Positions 1-12,360 of a DNA stretch of 64,000 bases are shown in pieces. The translations under genes were made by a program, and so were the position numbers. A model generated the notes under the pieces. The model was not told the DNA's origin and searched no databases. It worked only from the letters and a program-made list of their open reading frames with translations. Position 1 is the stretch's first letter; each line of letters starts with the position of its first letter. This stretch comes from Leucaena leucocephala (taxonomy: Eukaryota; Streptophyta; Magnoliopsida; Fabales; Fabaceae), in assembly GCA_037074615.1 (NCBI GenBank), contig CM073536.1, positions 9,119,001 through 9,183,000 on the forward strand. The letters run 5' to 3'.

Positions 1-2120
1 CAATTTACTAATCATAAATCTTTAAAATTACTATAAATTAAATTCATTTATTGCTTAAGAGTACACATTCATTATATATAAAAATGACAAAGCATTATAA
101 TCATTTTAAAAATAAATAAGTTAAGAAGAAATATATATGTATATATAAGTTAACAAAATTTAAGAGACAAGAAACAAGAAGACGACAAGGAGCTAAAGTC
201 TCGCCAGCTGCAACAAGCGGGCCCCACATGGACCTGTGGTCCGGATTGAGGGGCGAGGTTAATGTCCTTTGGATAAGGTGGCCCGCAATTTCCGTGTGAC
301 CCTGAGCTGTGATATGGTGACACTTAAAGATATGGGCCTCAAGTTTCTATTTATATATATATATATATAGATATATATAATTATATAACTCATTTCAACT
401 AATCCTCTATTGTAAAAAAATTATAGTTAACTGATTAAATATATTTTAATTTTTTTTTTCAAGTTTACTCATAAAATAAAATTTTTAGAAAAAAAATATA
501 AAGAACTACATTTTAAGTATTATTTATATGGATAAAATTGATAAATAAATATTAATTATTTTATAAATAACTTATATTTTAGAATAAATTATTTTTCTAG
601 AAGTGATTTATATTATACTATGGATGAGTGGCAGTATATGTGTGATTATGTGTATAGACTCAAAAAAATATACTCCCTAGTTATAATATATTTTTTGAGA
701 GATGAATGATCTTCTTATAAATTATTTAATAAATATTAATTAATTTTTTTAATATTAATCCTATTTAAAGTTATGAAAATTTAAAAAAAGAACATGTAAC
801 AAGGTGATAAATGATGAATAGAAGCCCTTCCTTTATTAAATGTTTTATTAAATGTTGAAACTAATCTTATTGATACTAAAAAATTAATTAAGTTAATTAT
901 TTATAAAAATATGTTTTGATTTTTGTAAAGTACTTATCTTAATCATTTATATAAGAAATTATTCCATTAAAAAATATTCTTAATATGACCAATTAATAGA
1001 GAGACTTTAATTATAAAAAATAGTAAATTTTAGAAAAAAAAACAATTATAAATTTCAAAGACAATATGTATTAAAATTTTATATTTAGAATTAGGAGAAA
1101 ATTTAGATCAACTTTTGTACGTCTATTTTGTTAAATTCTTTAATTATATTTTACCATGCGTAATTTTTTATATGAATTTAAATTTAATAAAAATATTAAA
1201 AAATATATATGATAAAATAAAATTAGAGAACTTAATATAATGAATATAAAAAACTTTAGGTTAAAGTAACTATTAAATTTAATACTAAAATGAGTGTTTA
1301 TAAATTGGAGGTGAGTGAAGGTAAAAAAAGGTAATGTCACCTTTCTAATTAGATGTAGGATGCCATGGGAGTGGAGAATATTTAATAGGGAGAGGGGTAA
1401 AATAGGGATTTTGAAATGCTTTGATAGAGAAGGTTAGGTTTGGGATTCTGAGAATAACATTTTTTATTTAATATGACATTAGAAGTGACATGAACTATTA
1501 TATTATTATGAAATATTGAAGAAGTCTGAAAGACTAAATATTATTAATAAAATATATGAGAAAAAAAAGGTAAAATGTAACTAAAGTGAAATAATAATAA
1601 TGGAACACAAGTTAATTTTTTTAATATAACTGTTACTTTAAAAATGATAATGATAAAGTCACTAAACATACTGTCAATGAATCTATGGACTGAAATTATT
1701 TAAAAAAATATTTTAATTTATTTCTTGATAAATTATTTTAACATATTTTCTTAAAAATGAAATTTCAAGAAAGATTAAAAGAAAGAATAATTATTTAAAA
1801 TATGTTGAGACTCATAAAAATTAGAAAAAAATATTAGAATATATACTTTGTGGATTTAAAAAACTAAAAAAGATTTTATTTTCCAGAAAAATGTCTAAAT
1901 AATTTAAAAATATATTTTTTTCATATTTTAAAGCCCTATTTTAAAAAAAATAGAAAAATAGCTAGAGGTTAATTTTTGAACTGAAATTTTTTAAAAAATT
2001 ATTTTATGAGTTATAAAATATAATTAAGAAATAAAATTATAATAAAAATGCAAGGATTTATTTTTAGGAATTTTTAAAGGTTTCAGAAAATAATGAAATT
2101 GGAAATAAACCATGACTGGA
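1..2120. other. AT-rich intergenic DNA, no gene seen
   Basis: Very AT-rich with poly-A/poly-T runs and no convincing coding sequence; short open frames are low-complexity. About 170-335 is a GC-richer island followed by an (AT)n tract near 350-372. It could be a relic leader or promoter but is not assignable. Positions 1561-1755 recur in diverged form at about 26030-26225. Confidence 0.6.
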
Positions 2121-2127
2121 GGGTAAA

Positions 2128-2450
2128 ATGGACAATTTATCCTCACACGCTCCTCCTCACGTGATCCCTCTCCCCTCAACACCTCCACCTCCCTCCCCTT
2201 CTCATTTTCATGACCATCGTCTTCATCGCGGAGCGAGAGAGCGAGAGAGAGCGTGTTTAGACCAGAGGACGTCGCCGGAGAAGGAGAGGCCGGAGCGCAC
2301 ATGTAGGGGTGGTTTCCGACCAAGGTGAGACTCCTGCCTTCTCGCATTTTCGTTTTCTCCGATCTCTGACGTTTGGGGGAGTTAGGGTTGAATAAAAATC
2401 GAAGCTTTGTGAGGAAAAGTGTTTAGGATTGGAGTAATTTACTGGTTATT
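2128..2450 (+). pseudogene. orphan 5'-leader/first-exon-like block of an unidentified gene
   Basis: A GC-rich, CT- then GA-rich stretch typical of a plant 5' UTR and first exon. It ends in CCAAG followed by GTGAGA, a good splice donor at about 2323, then an intron-like T-rich run. No acceptor or downstream exon follows: from about 2453 the sequence is the 3' flank of the minus-strand CBL gene, because it matches the flank of the CBL pseudogene near 46.64 kb. I infer a gene fragment cut by the duplication breakpoint. The open frame in it is proline/serine-rich and resembles no family I know. Confidence 0.35.
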
Positions 2451-2812
2451 GTATTTAAGCAAAGTGGACATATTCTTGGTGAGATTTTGTTACATGTGCC
2501 ATGTCCACACACTACAAGATTATCCAAACATCAGGCAAAGCACATCATCATTATATACAATTATCGTCACGAAACGTAAAAAGCAATAAATTAAGCAAGA
2601 AGGTAGAGAGAGAGGAAGGTAAACTCATTAAAGACACCAGAGCCAAATAATAAAAAGGCTTATCTTCAATAAAAAGCTTAGTATTGTTCCAAACTGTTAC
2701 AGCCAAATACAATGCAAAGAGATAACAGAAGAAATAGAGCCACCAAAGCATCAACATCCTCTATCGATCTCATTATTTGAAGCAAGCAAGCAGTACGTTT
2801 GACATATGAACT

Positions 2813-3405
2813 TCAGAACGGAGAAGTTGACATTACATTCTTCAGATCATGAATGAGATCTTCAACATCCTCAATTCCCACAGACATACGTACAAGATCT
2901 TTAGCGATACCCATGCTAATTTTCTCTGCCTCAGGAATGGCCTTATGGGATGTATACCAAGGCAAGCATATGGCGGAACCAACACCACCTATACAAACAA
3001 TAACAACAACAAAATTAATAAGAAGGTTAGCATTTTGTTGGAAAACATTCACAAACTCTAACGAATGTTTGCCAACTACTAATAACTTGTCACCAAGGTT
3101 ATCCTTGACAATTTATTACTCATTCCGATCTTTATTATAAAACCCTTCCATATGATCTATTATACAATGACCTTATAGTTTAAATTATTAGTTTTTTCTC
3201 CCTCTAAATGTCCTTTAATTCGATATTAACAAACTTTTTTGAGGTAATTTTGAAAGCATTAACTAATTGTAACCAAATTTTGATCCTCATAATTAATACA
3301 ATTTTAGAGAAAGGAATACTAGACCAATATTGATGACTAGAAAAATCACAAAGTCATAAAGGAAACCATACAAAATAACTTTGATACATAATTCTCAAAG
3401 TAAAG

Positions 3406-3442
<37 letters not shown>

Positions 3443-5962
3443 TGATAACAATTTACTTGACAAGGTATATTCCCCAAAATACTTACCAAAACCGACAATC
3501 TTGCTGAAGTATTTAGTATCTTCAACGATTTGTTTTGAGAGTGGCAATGAGCCTGTTTCAAAGCTAATAACAGATCCTGGCCCTTTTGACTGTGAAATAG
3601 GAATTCAATGAATGGATTAAAATCATTTCAGGTATGTCAACAAATATTAATATTCAATTATGATAGGTAGATCCTACCTGAGATTTATGCAATTCATATC
3701 CAGGATTATCGGAAAGACCAGGATAGTTTACTTTTGTTACTTTAGAATGGTTGGCAAGATAATTAGCAACAGTTTGTGCATTTTTCTGCAAAAATATAAT
3801 ATGTTGGATATTAGACATATTGTGAATACAAACTTAAAATTATCAGTAACATAGAAATGTTTCATATGGCACATAATGTTTTGTTAGGCACCTGTTTCTC
3901 CTCAATTCGCAGGGGCAATGTTTTGATTCCTTCCAAACAAATCCAGGCGTCCTGTGGAGACAACCCGCAGCCCGTCGCATTTTTGTAAGAGAGTAGTAGA
4001 TCGGCCAACCTTTACGGAATAATGATCAAAGCCCAAAAACAAAGAAAAGAAACAGCGAGAGAGAAAGACAAAGATCCTCCATTATTAGTTGAATAAAAAA
4101 AGTATAAAACAAATAAAAATAAAAGAAAAAAAATTAAAAGAAATAAAAATAGTTCACAACATAATAACTTACTTTACACACGAACAATGGGGTTTAAAAA
4201 TGTTATGCACCACATACTTGATAAAAAGATTGCCATTGAATTTAAATTTAGTTCAAAAATTCCTGGTATAAAATTTAATAATATCCACAGAAAAAGAGCC
4301 CCTACTCTTTATTGTTCGTGGCAAGACAGCCAGCCATGCAACTGCTGTTTCCAGCAATAAATTTTGTAGCTGAATGCATAACAATGTCTGGAAAAAAGAA
4401 AAAGAAGATGATGTAAGTATCACTATAAGTTGTTAAATCTAAAGCATATATAATCCATTATTCAAAGTGTGATATGAATACCTGCTCCCAAGTCCAATGG
4501 ATTACTTAACAGAGGAGACATTATACAATTGTCAATAAATACAATAGCACCATATGCATGGGCTATCCTGGCTATTTCCTGGACATAAATCAACAAAAAT
4601 GAAACAGATTTTTTAATCATTAGTAGCTTATGAGAACACAACAAAACGCTTCCAACCTGTAATAAAGAAAATAGCTTACTCGGATATCGGAGATTTTTAG
4701 CTGAGGATTGCTGGGCGACTCTAGCCACACCAACTTAGTCTTACTAGTCATAGCAGCTTTCACTTTCTCTATTTGGCTTGTATCTACTCTCCTGTCCCAT
4801 GTAAGCAAAATTATATTACAACCACATCATCTTCTATAGGAATCAATCCAAAATAATTTGTTTTAATAATCCATTATTACTCCACAAAAAAGCTGAAAAA
4901 TCATACTTACTTCACTGTGATTCCTGCCTTTCTGACCATTAGATTTTCTATGAAGCTATATGAACCCCCATAGATATCCTCTACAGTAAGGATTTCATCC
5001 CCTGCATTGAAATTATATATATATGTAAATGACAATAAAACCAATGATTTAAGCATACATAGTCTTCAATGATAACTATGAGAAGAAATATGAAGTGCAT
5101 ATATATATACCAGGAGAAACAAGTTCGCAAACAGCAGTCAAAGCAGACATTCCACTAGTGAAGCAGGTGACATATTCTGCGTGTTCAATCTCCGCTAATA
5201 TCCTGTGAGTACAAAATAAGCCAAGTAATTATAAAAGAGAATGCATGAGAAGAAGAAATAGATAATATAGACAAAAATTAAGACAACAAATAGGGACTTA
5301 CTTTTCCAAAGTACTCGTGGTAGGATTTGCAACTCTAGAATAGTAATAGTCATTATATTCTGTTGCATTTTTCTACACGAAAAAAAAAAGAACAAGTATA
5401 CAAGACAATTAATTACAATATAGAACGAATATCATCGAATAGAGATACTAATTAAATGCACAATATTGCTAAAGAGCTTAATTAGCATGCGTAGATAGAT
5501 CAAATTCTGACCATTCTGAAAGTAGCACTTTGGTAAATTGGTGTAGAAGTTGCCTCGAAAGGATCCCAGTCAGCATGGTAATTCGCTAACACTGTAGACA
5601 CACTTGGTTCTTTTTCCACCCTTTTTTCTGGAAGTAGAACGAAAAACTATTAACGTATGAAACAACACGCGAGAGCGCACACAAAAGAGACACATCACAA
5701 ACTACCTTGTGTAAGCACAGCAGCATTCTCCTTCGCTTCCGTTTTGACAACAGTCTGCTGTGTTCTGATTAAGCAATTTACTCTGAACCCCTTTCCATTT
5801 GTGATCTAAAACACAGTAATTAATGGGAAACGTTAAAATTATACTAATCACAGTAGCTATATACAGTTGCATTAATTTTGGTAAAGCAGTTGTTACCTTA
5901 GGGTGAGGGTTAACAGTGACCGAAGAAACGAGAGGGTTGAGAAAAGTTGAGGACAAAGCCAT
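2813..5962 (-). CDS. CBL: cystathionine beta-lyase, plastid, 13 exons, divergent
   Basis: Spliced gene. Exons on the minus strand, 5' to 3': 5897-5962, 5706-5805, 5512-5627, 5302-5372, 5111-5202, 4911-5001, 4680-4791, 4482-4578, 4306-4387, 3892-4009, 3678-3785, 3487-3589, 2813-2988. All junctions are GT-AG and in phase; the CDS is 1332 nt, 443 residues plus TGA, close to plant CBL length. The family cleaves cystathionine to homocysteine, pyruvate and ammonia with PLP. Residues 1-55 resemble a plastid transit peptide. Visible family features: YSRxxNPT (Y105, R107), TSGMSA (133-138), Y159 in IYGG, LVWLESPSNP (199-208), D232 in IDN, PLP lysine K257 in SATKF, R419 in the C-terminal R-S-GIEDxxDLI motif. 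Odd: GHSD after SATKFIA is GNSS (261-264), and the usual LRGIKT arginine is E302. It may be a functional paralogue with altered activity; a truncated sister lies near 47 kb. Confidence 0.93.
3407..3439. repeat. (AT)n microsatellite in CBL intron 12
   Basis: An uninterrupted AT dinucleotide run of about 16 units, 47 nt into the intron between exons 12 and 13. Likely polymorphic; no coding effect expected. Confidence 0.9.
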
Positions 5963-6061
5963 CTCCTAAGATCAAGAAAGAGCTATAGAGGTTTTGCTTA
6001 TGCTCTCCGATTAGCCGTGTAGCAAAGCACAACTTGATTCAAAATCAAAGCTCTGAGTGCA

Positions 6062-6148
6062 CATATATAGATATACGAACACACGTGAAAAATGATACTT
6101 TTTTTTCTGTGGACACACACGCTTACATATTGACACGTCATTCACGTG
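6062..6148 (-). promoter_or_regulatory. candidate CBL core promoter with TATA box and G-boxes
   Basis: Read on the minus strand, CTATATATG at 6062-6070 lies about 100 nt upstream of the CBL start codon (5962), a normal TATA-to-ATG spacing for a short plant 5' UTR. Upstream are two palindromic CACGTG G-boxes (6082-6087 and 6143-6148) and an ACGT core at about 6132-6140, which are bZIP/bHLH-type sites. Transcription start is not determinable from sequence alone. Confidence 0.5.
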
Positions 6149-6289
6149 ACACCAAAAAGAAGCTTCCCAGTATACCATAATGATTATTGGGGTCGGGTGC
6201 CAATAGTTTCATTATTATATTAATTAACTTTTTAGTGATTTATTATTTAATTATAGTTTTACTTACTAGTGTTGGAATAGCTAGCGAAA

Positions 6290-6800
6290 CTACCTTTCCC
6301 CGATTCCTTTCTGTTTGGATGGTTGTAAAACTAAAATTTTAAAAAAACAATTATTTAAATTTTAATTTTAAAAATTTTAAAATAAATAATTATATTAATT
6401 TATAATTATTTTTAGACTAAATTATGATTTAAAATTATAATTTTAAATAAATTATTGAGAATAATTTTTAAAATAATAAAAATAATTTTTGAGTATTAAA
6501 ATATTAATTTATCCTTATTTTCTTATTTTACTGTACGAAGTACCTGCTGCGTGTCCCATCCCCCCCGTTACTCTTCCTCCTGTCTTTCCCAACGTCATTT
6601 TCTCCTGCTATTCTTCCCCTTCATACAACTATATGTATATATAAAATAACGAAGTATATGTATATAACTTATTATTTTTATATTTTAATAATTTAATATA
6701 AATATATGTATATTTATTTATATCTATCTAAATATTTATTTATTTAAAATTATTTTTTTAAAACATTCTTCTTTTAAAAACTTTTTTTTAAAATTGTTTA
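6290..6800. mobile_element. degenerate PIF/Tourist-type MITE relic
   Basis: Starts with CTGTTTGGATGG and continues with the AT-rich AATTTTAAA blocks shared with the elements at 30299-31085 and 7603-8141, followed by a similar C-rich core (about 6540-6620). The right end is eroded and no target duplication was resolved. Confidence 0.4.
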
Positions 6801-7061
6801 AAAAAAATTCATAATTTTTTGCTAAAATCCTGTAGAAATACCGGTTTACTTAAAGTGAAACAGTTTAAAGATAATAAGACAAGGCATTTCAAAAACCCTG
6901 TTTTACTTTTATAATAGAAACTAAGTGTTGGGTTATACGTATTCAACCATACAAGACAATCGAATTCCAGGTCCTGAACAAGGTAGATACTACCAAAAAT
7001 AAAATAAAACAAAAATTATCCAAATAAAAAAATCCAAAATATTAAGCTCAATAATATAAAA

Positions 7062-7250
7062 GTTTTTTTTTGTTACTAAAAAAAATTTAGGTAAGTTTAA
7101 TATCAATCTCCTATTAAGACTAGGGCACGGCCTCAGAGTTCAGAAATCACATATAAAAAATTTATGAGATCGCCTATTAAAAAAATTCTCATAATAATAA
7201 AAAAAATCGAATTTATATTTTTATAAGACGCAAGCCTATTCTATATATAC
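7062..7250 (-). mobile_element. tRNA-derived SINE, old copy (same family as 52370-52576)
   Basis: Matches the minus-strand SINE at 52370-52576 through the body (CTCCTATTAAGACTAGGGCA versus CTCCTACTAAGTTTAGGGCA) and has a diverged box B (AATCGAATTTATA for AATCGAACTCGCG). The T-run at the left marks the 3' tail of a minus-strand insertion. Strongly decayed by transitions. Confidence 0.55.
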
Positions 7251-7289
7251 AAGTCTAATTGTTTAAAAGTTTATTTGAATATGACTCAG

Positions 7290-7480
7290 ATCTCAACTAA
7301 AATCAAATTCAGATTGATGTTTAGAGAGGTATCTTAACTCTTAAGTGTTTAAATTTATTTAAATTTATGCTAACCCTCCCGATATTAATATCATCTAAGA
7401 GAAAGAAAAATTTTGTCCTATTAGTAAATTTAATTTTTTTAAAAAAAATTTATACCTGGAGATAAAAAAAAGTTGAGATC
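7290..7480 (-). repeat. SINE-like family S2, minus-strand copy
   Basis: Reverse complement matches 44088-44340 through GAGTTAAGAT and the adjacent 'gatattaatat' segment; further copies lie at 15766-15945 and about 50360-50515. Probably a tRNA-derived retroposon, but the promoter boxes are too eroded to be certain. Confidence 0.4.
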
Positions 7481-7602
7481 GGGGTCCACAATTGCCTTTT
7501 TTTTTTTTTTAACCTTTAGTGCTTTCGCGCCAGCCCCCTACCCGCGGTCCCCCACCAACGTTGGACACACGCATACAAAACAACAACAAAATTGTATGGT
7601 AC

Positions 7603-8141
7603 GGGCCTGTTTGGTTACCGTCTAAATCATAATTTTAAAAGTTTTTTTTTGGATAAAATTTTAATTTAAAAAAATTTTAAAATAAACAGACATATTTGTT
7701 CATAAGTACTTTTGGACAAAACTATGGTTTAAAACCATAGTTTTGAATAAGCTATTAAAACTAGCTTTTTGAACAGTAAAAGAGCTTATGAATTATCTAA
7801 TTACTATCTTACCCCTATTTTTTTCTTACACTCTCTCTCCTCTCTCCTACTTTTTCTTACACCCTCTCTCCTCTCTCCTACTTTTTCTTACAATCTCTCT
7901 CCTCTCTACTCTCTACCCTCTCTCGTCTCTCTTCTCTTTTCTTTACCTCTTTCCTCTCTCTTACTTTTAATCAAATCATATCCTTTTTGGTAATTTACTA
8001 ATATAAAAAATCATTCTAAAAATAACTATCCAAACACTTATTTATTCAAAATCATTTTTTTTCTATAAACTCTTCTCTAAAAGCCCTTTTTCATAAGCTG
8101 TCCATAAACCCTTTTTTAAAATCCTATCCAAACATGTCTAT
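7603..8141. mobile_element. PIF/Tourist-like MITE
   Basis: Begins GGGCCTGTTTGG and ends with CCAAACATGTC, with the internal TCTCTCCTCTCTC tract shared with the elements at 13190, 44430 and 45463. About 540 bp. The flanking 3-bp duplication is not clean. The CT-rich open frames inside are low-complexity and not genes. Confidence 0.6.
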
Positions 8142-9019
8142 AATTATACAAAACAACAACAACAACGAGCACAAAAAATTGCCCAATTCGCCCTCCCTTC
8201 CCCACATCATATGACAAATATTTGTATTATAAATATAATTTATGTATAATTATATATCTAACTTGATTCAGCTTCAACCTCATCAGCTCCTCGTTCATAT
8301 TGCAACTACTCTTAACTAATAATTATGGGATATAATATATTTTCACAATTATATGATATAATCATGTTAATGGAACTCTATTTGGATTAGCCTATCAGAT
8401 TAATAAATTCATAAATTGATCCATTAGTCAATTATATCAAAAATTTAATATTCTATAAATGGGTTGAATTTTATAATTTTTTCTCTCAAGGCTACCCTTA
8501 AAATGATATTATTTTTGGTTAAAATAAAAAATTTATTAATTGTGTTTTCTTATTAGGTTATATGTTCTTTTTATTTAAATATTATTCTGTAGCTATATAT
8601 ATAAATATTTTTATATATTTTAATTAAATTATATTAATTACTAATTTTAATCATAATTATGCTGACCCCAATTTAATTAAGTTTATAAATTATTGTTTAC
8701 CTTTACCAATTCAATGACCGGTTGATCATTCAGGATCTTGGATATAGTATTCATCCGGTCTTTTTCTATTTTTTGACAACATTACCCGATCATTGGCCTT
8801 TGCTACTTTATTAGATTTAAAACAAGGACCATTACAAGATCAAGTTGGGACGTGTGAAAATTAATTGAAGAGAGAAGACAAACCTGATTCCACGTCAGCT
8901 ACTCTCATTCCCTTTAACCACGGCCAAAATGCTCTCTCTCTCTCTCTCTCTAGTTATATTAGAATCAATTTGCAATTTTATTTTATAGAATGACTATTCA
9001 TCTAGTGTATTTTTATGTA
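8142..9019. other. AT-rich intergenic DNA, no gene seen
   Basis: No coding or RNA feature recognised. Contains a (CT)10 microsatellite at 8932-8951. Confidence 0.6.
8932..8951. repeat. (CT)10 microsatellite
   Basis: Uninterrupted CT dinucleotide run directly visible in the sequence. Confidence 0.9.
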
Positions 9020-9345
9020 AATAGAGACAAGAAAGCTCCATGGAAATCCTTATTAGTTCTACCTCCTATTTTTTATGAAAAGAAAAAATCCTTTTATCGA
9101 AAGATCCAAAAAAAAAAATCCAGACCTCTTGTGAGAATGATTTAAAAGATTCAAAACCAAAAATAGTAGTATTTACTAGCAACAACATAATAGAGACAGT
9201 CAATTAATATAGATTGATCCGAAATTTGATTCAAATCCAATATAGTATCTATGGGTACATAAAAAATATATTGAATCAATTCTTTTTAATAAATCGATTC
9301 GATCACACTTTGAATATAGAATTCAAAAGTATCAAATAAGAACTG
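9020..9345 (+). pseudogene. ycf2: nuclear insert of plastid DNA: ycf2 fragment
   Basis: In plus-strand translation, with many substitutions and stops, the block follows plastid Ycf2 in order: segments corresponding to PIFYEEKK, KPKIVVFASNN, YGYIRNVLNRFF and FEYGIQRDQ can be traced. At nucleotide level the tract around 9225-9335 (TATAGTATCTATGGGTACAT and following) is very close to the plastid gene. It has no start, has several in-frame stops and covers only about 110 codons of a gene of over 2000, so it is a dead nuclear plastid fragment (NUPT). Ends are approximate. The gene identity comes from memory of Ycf2, not from a search. Confidence 0.78.
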
Positions 9346-10289
9346 ATCACAAGAGTCTCAGTGTTTATCCTATTATTAATTGAGTAAAAACAAAATGATA
9401 TTCTATTAGATTACAAGTGTCCGAGTGTTTCCATTCCTCCTTTTTTCTACATTAAGATTAGATGATAATTTTATCAATTTAATATTTTATAAAATTTATT
9501 ACAATAATTTTATACAAAAAATATAGAAATAAATTTAAACTGTTAAATTTTCTTATATATTTTTTATATAAAATTAATATAATAATTTTAAAAAAATATT
9601 AATGTATCTTTTTATATAAAATTAATTTTATAAAATATTAAATTGGAACCCTAAAGTTTTCATCTAATGCTGATATAGGGAAATGGATGGAGGGGGAATA
9701 TAATGAAGGGAAGAAAATGGAGACACTCCTCTCTACCCAAAGAGAGAGAAGAAGAGCTCTAGAAGGGAAATAATATCTATCATATTAAAACTCAATTTGG
9801 GTTTATTGGATAGATTAGTGAATTGATGAATTAGTTTCTTATATTTTTCCTCTAATTGAGCTTTATATGATGTCATTTTGAGTTAAACAAATAAAAATAA
9901 TATAAGTCAATTAGATTTGTTCTTTATTAACTTTATTTTATTATATTATTTGTAGTTTAAACATGAATGTTATATTTTTGTACAATTTAATATATTTTTT
10001 ATTTAAAGATTACTTTTTTTAAGGTTTTATATGAACATTTTTATATTTTTTAATTAAATTATATTATTTTAGTTATAATTATATTAACCTCATTTTAACT
10101 ACGGTTAAATAATTGACGTATAAATTACTATTTTAATTAGTTCAATAATCGGTATGATTTTTACTATATTGATAAATGATAATATCATCTCATATATTTT
10201 TAAAAATATGAAATCAATTAATAATCCTACCAAGACCCGTTAATTTGTGAGATCTTTAAATCAGAAATTTTGGGTCAAGTTTGAGGGGT
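9346..10289. other. AT-rich intergenic DNA, no gene seen
   Basis: No coding potential or recognisable element; poly-A/T rich. A GA-rich patch near 9660-9770 is not assignable. Confidence 0.55.
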
Positions 10290-10351
10290 CATTTTGGGTC
10301 AAGATGATGCAGTAATGAAATTAATCAATTCTTGTCCTTTCAAAAAAACAA

Positions 10352-10378
<27 letters not shown>
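10352..10378. repeat. (AC)n microsatellite
   Basis: About 13 AC units, directly followed by a CACGTG hexamer at about 10381. Confidence 0.9.
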
Positions 10379-10382
<4 letters not shown>

Positions 10383-11934
10383 CGTGATATTTTTGTGCTA
10401 TAAGATTGTGGAAAGTGACCTTGGATGAGTGTGTGCTCTCACGAACAAAACAATTTCTTCTATAAAAATATTATAATAAAGATGAGAGAGAGTAATGAAC
10501 TTTTATACCATATTTATATTAAATTTTTTATATTTTTTTTTAAATTATCTAATCACACTTAATTATATATATGTTTTTTTGTGTGTAGATTTAAATTAAA
10601 TAAAAATATTAAATAAATAGGATCTATAACTAATTGAGATTTGAGAATTTGACAAAATAAATCTAAAATTTTTTATATGAATTTTCTCTTAAATTTTATA
10701 TATGGGAATTTCTGAGCAATTCCTGACAAAAGATACCCACTGTTTCTATTTATAAGATAAAATTATATTATAAATAAAATTAAAATATTTGAATATATAA
10801 AAATATGAGCGGAGGAGTATTTGTTGTTAGGGCCATTGTGGCTCACGAGAGTCACGAGGAGGCACGTGTCCTGACCAACCTCATCGGTAACCATTGAGTG
10901 GAATCAAAATATTGTCTTTTGTTCCCACGTAGGACCACTCTTATCTATCACATGGGAGAGACAAACTCGACATGCTTCTTTTGAGTAGTGGTGGAAACAG
11001 ATTAGATTAATTATGGCTTTAGTCTTAATAAACTAAATCTATTAAATGACAATTTAATTTAAGTTTAGCTTGTAGTTTATTATAAATTAATTTTTTAATT
11101 TAAGCCTAATTTATAAATATATCTAGTTTGGTCTGAAACATGTTAAAAAAATCTATTTTATAATCATACTGAAAAGTTTTTATAACAAGCCTTATAACAA
11201 GTCTTTATAACGGGCTTCTAATAAATTTTTTTATAGATTATATTTTAAAAAAGTATAAATAAATTTTTTATAATATTAATCAATTTAAAATTAAAAAATA
11301 TATAACCAACCAACAACACAGTACTAAAGAAATTAATCCACCAACAACCTGTGATGAATAGAAGAGGCGTTTGAAGGAGAAATAGGGAACTTGGACAGGT
11401 TTTTGTTTTTCAGTAATCTAGTTAACATTAAAGAATAGGAGCAAGATTTTCAACATCTTTTACTGCTGTTGATATGTTTGGAATGGTTCTTCGATACCCA
11501 AAATGAAAGAGAAAAATTGTGGATGTAGATTTCTTTATGCTGGAGACTATTGTCTAGCAAGAATCATATATTCACTCTTTGACTCGTACAATAGTCAGCG
11601 TAATAAGTTAAACAATGCAGTTCAATATGTAAAACCGAATGAAAAATAATCATGAGTCAATGAATAGTTGAACACTTCATATTTCATTGGATGATTTTTT
11701 TAAATCTAGTCATAAAACAGAGTATTCTTATGATCATTATAAATTATGAGATTGATTTGGACCACTTTAATAAAAGAAACTGAAGAAAAAGGTTGATTCA
11801 TTAATTTCTTAATATTTTGGATGCTTCGCTCTCGTTTCTAAGGATTCCAACAAAATATTGTGATGCATACACACACTGAGAGAAATCCGAGTCAGAGAAA
11901 AAAAAAATAAAACAGACAATTATCGGCGGTAGCT

Positions 11935-12360
11935 GATGGGGACTATTCCAGCGTGGTATTGAGCGATCTTGAGGAAGACGGGCATGGCGAGATCAAAGTG
12001 AGATCGAAGGGGGTTACACCATCTACCATTGTCGCTGGGAAGAGCAAAGTTGGGAGGGTAGAAATTGGTGCCGGTGACGATAATGGAAGTCCTTCTAGGG
12101 TTGTACCATTTCTAGTCCTGAACGCACTTGATCTCGAAGCACGCACCACAGCTGAGGCGAAGGTGGAAACGCAAGACGGCGACAGTGGAGGCATGACGGA
12201 ACTAGCGAGTGGCGACGCGACAACGACGACAGTGGAGGTATGACGGTGAACTGCACAAAGATTCTGAGAAGGTGCGCGATCTGGATTCTGTGAGAAAGGG
12301 CCGCAGTAGAAATTGAGAAGGGAGAACTGAGAGACAAGGAACAGGATTAGGGTAGGGATT
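11935..12360 (+). pseudogene. GC-rich block with open frame, possible gene relic
   Basis: A GC-rich island in AT-rich DNA with an open frame on the plus strand at 11953-12243 (96 codons; D/E-, G- and T-rich) and overlapping frames on the minus strand. Short repeats of GACGACAGTGGAGG type occur at about 12178-12240. No family recognised. The composition suggests a fragment of a host first exon, but it may be a transposon-borne piece. Confidence 0.25.

Noticed and set aside
4089..4271. Lys-rich 60-codon frame on the plus strand in the CBL locus
   Set aside because: Lies in intron 9 of the minus-strand CBL gene and is poly-A-derived.
7769..7993. Leu/Ser/Pro-rich open frames over CT-rich tracts (also near 13287, 44567 and 45618)
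   Set aside because: They read through the TCTCTCC core of PIF/Tourist MITEs; pure composition artefact with no start context or family match.
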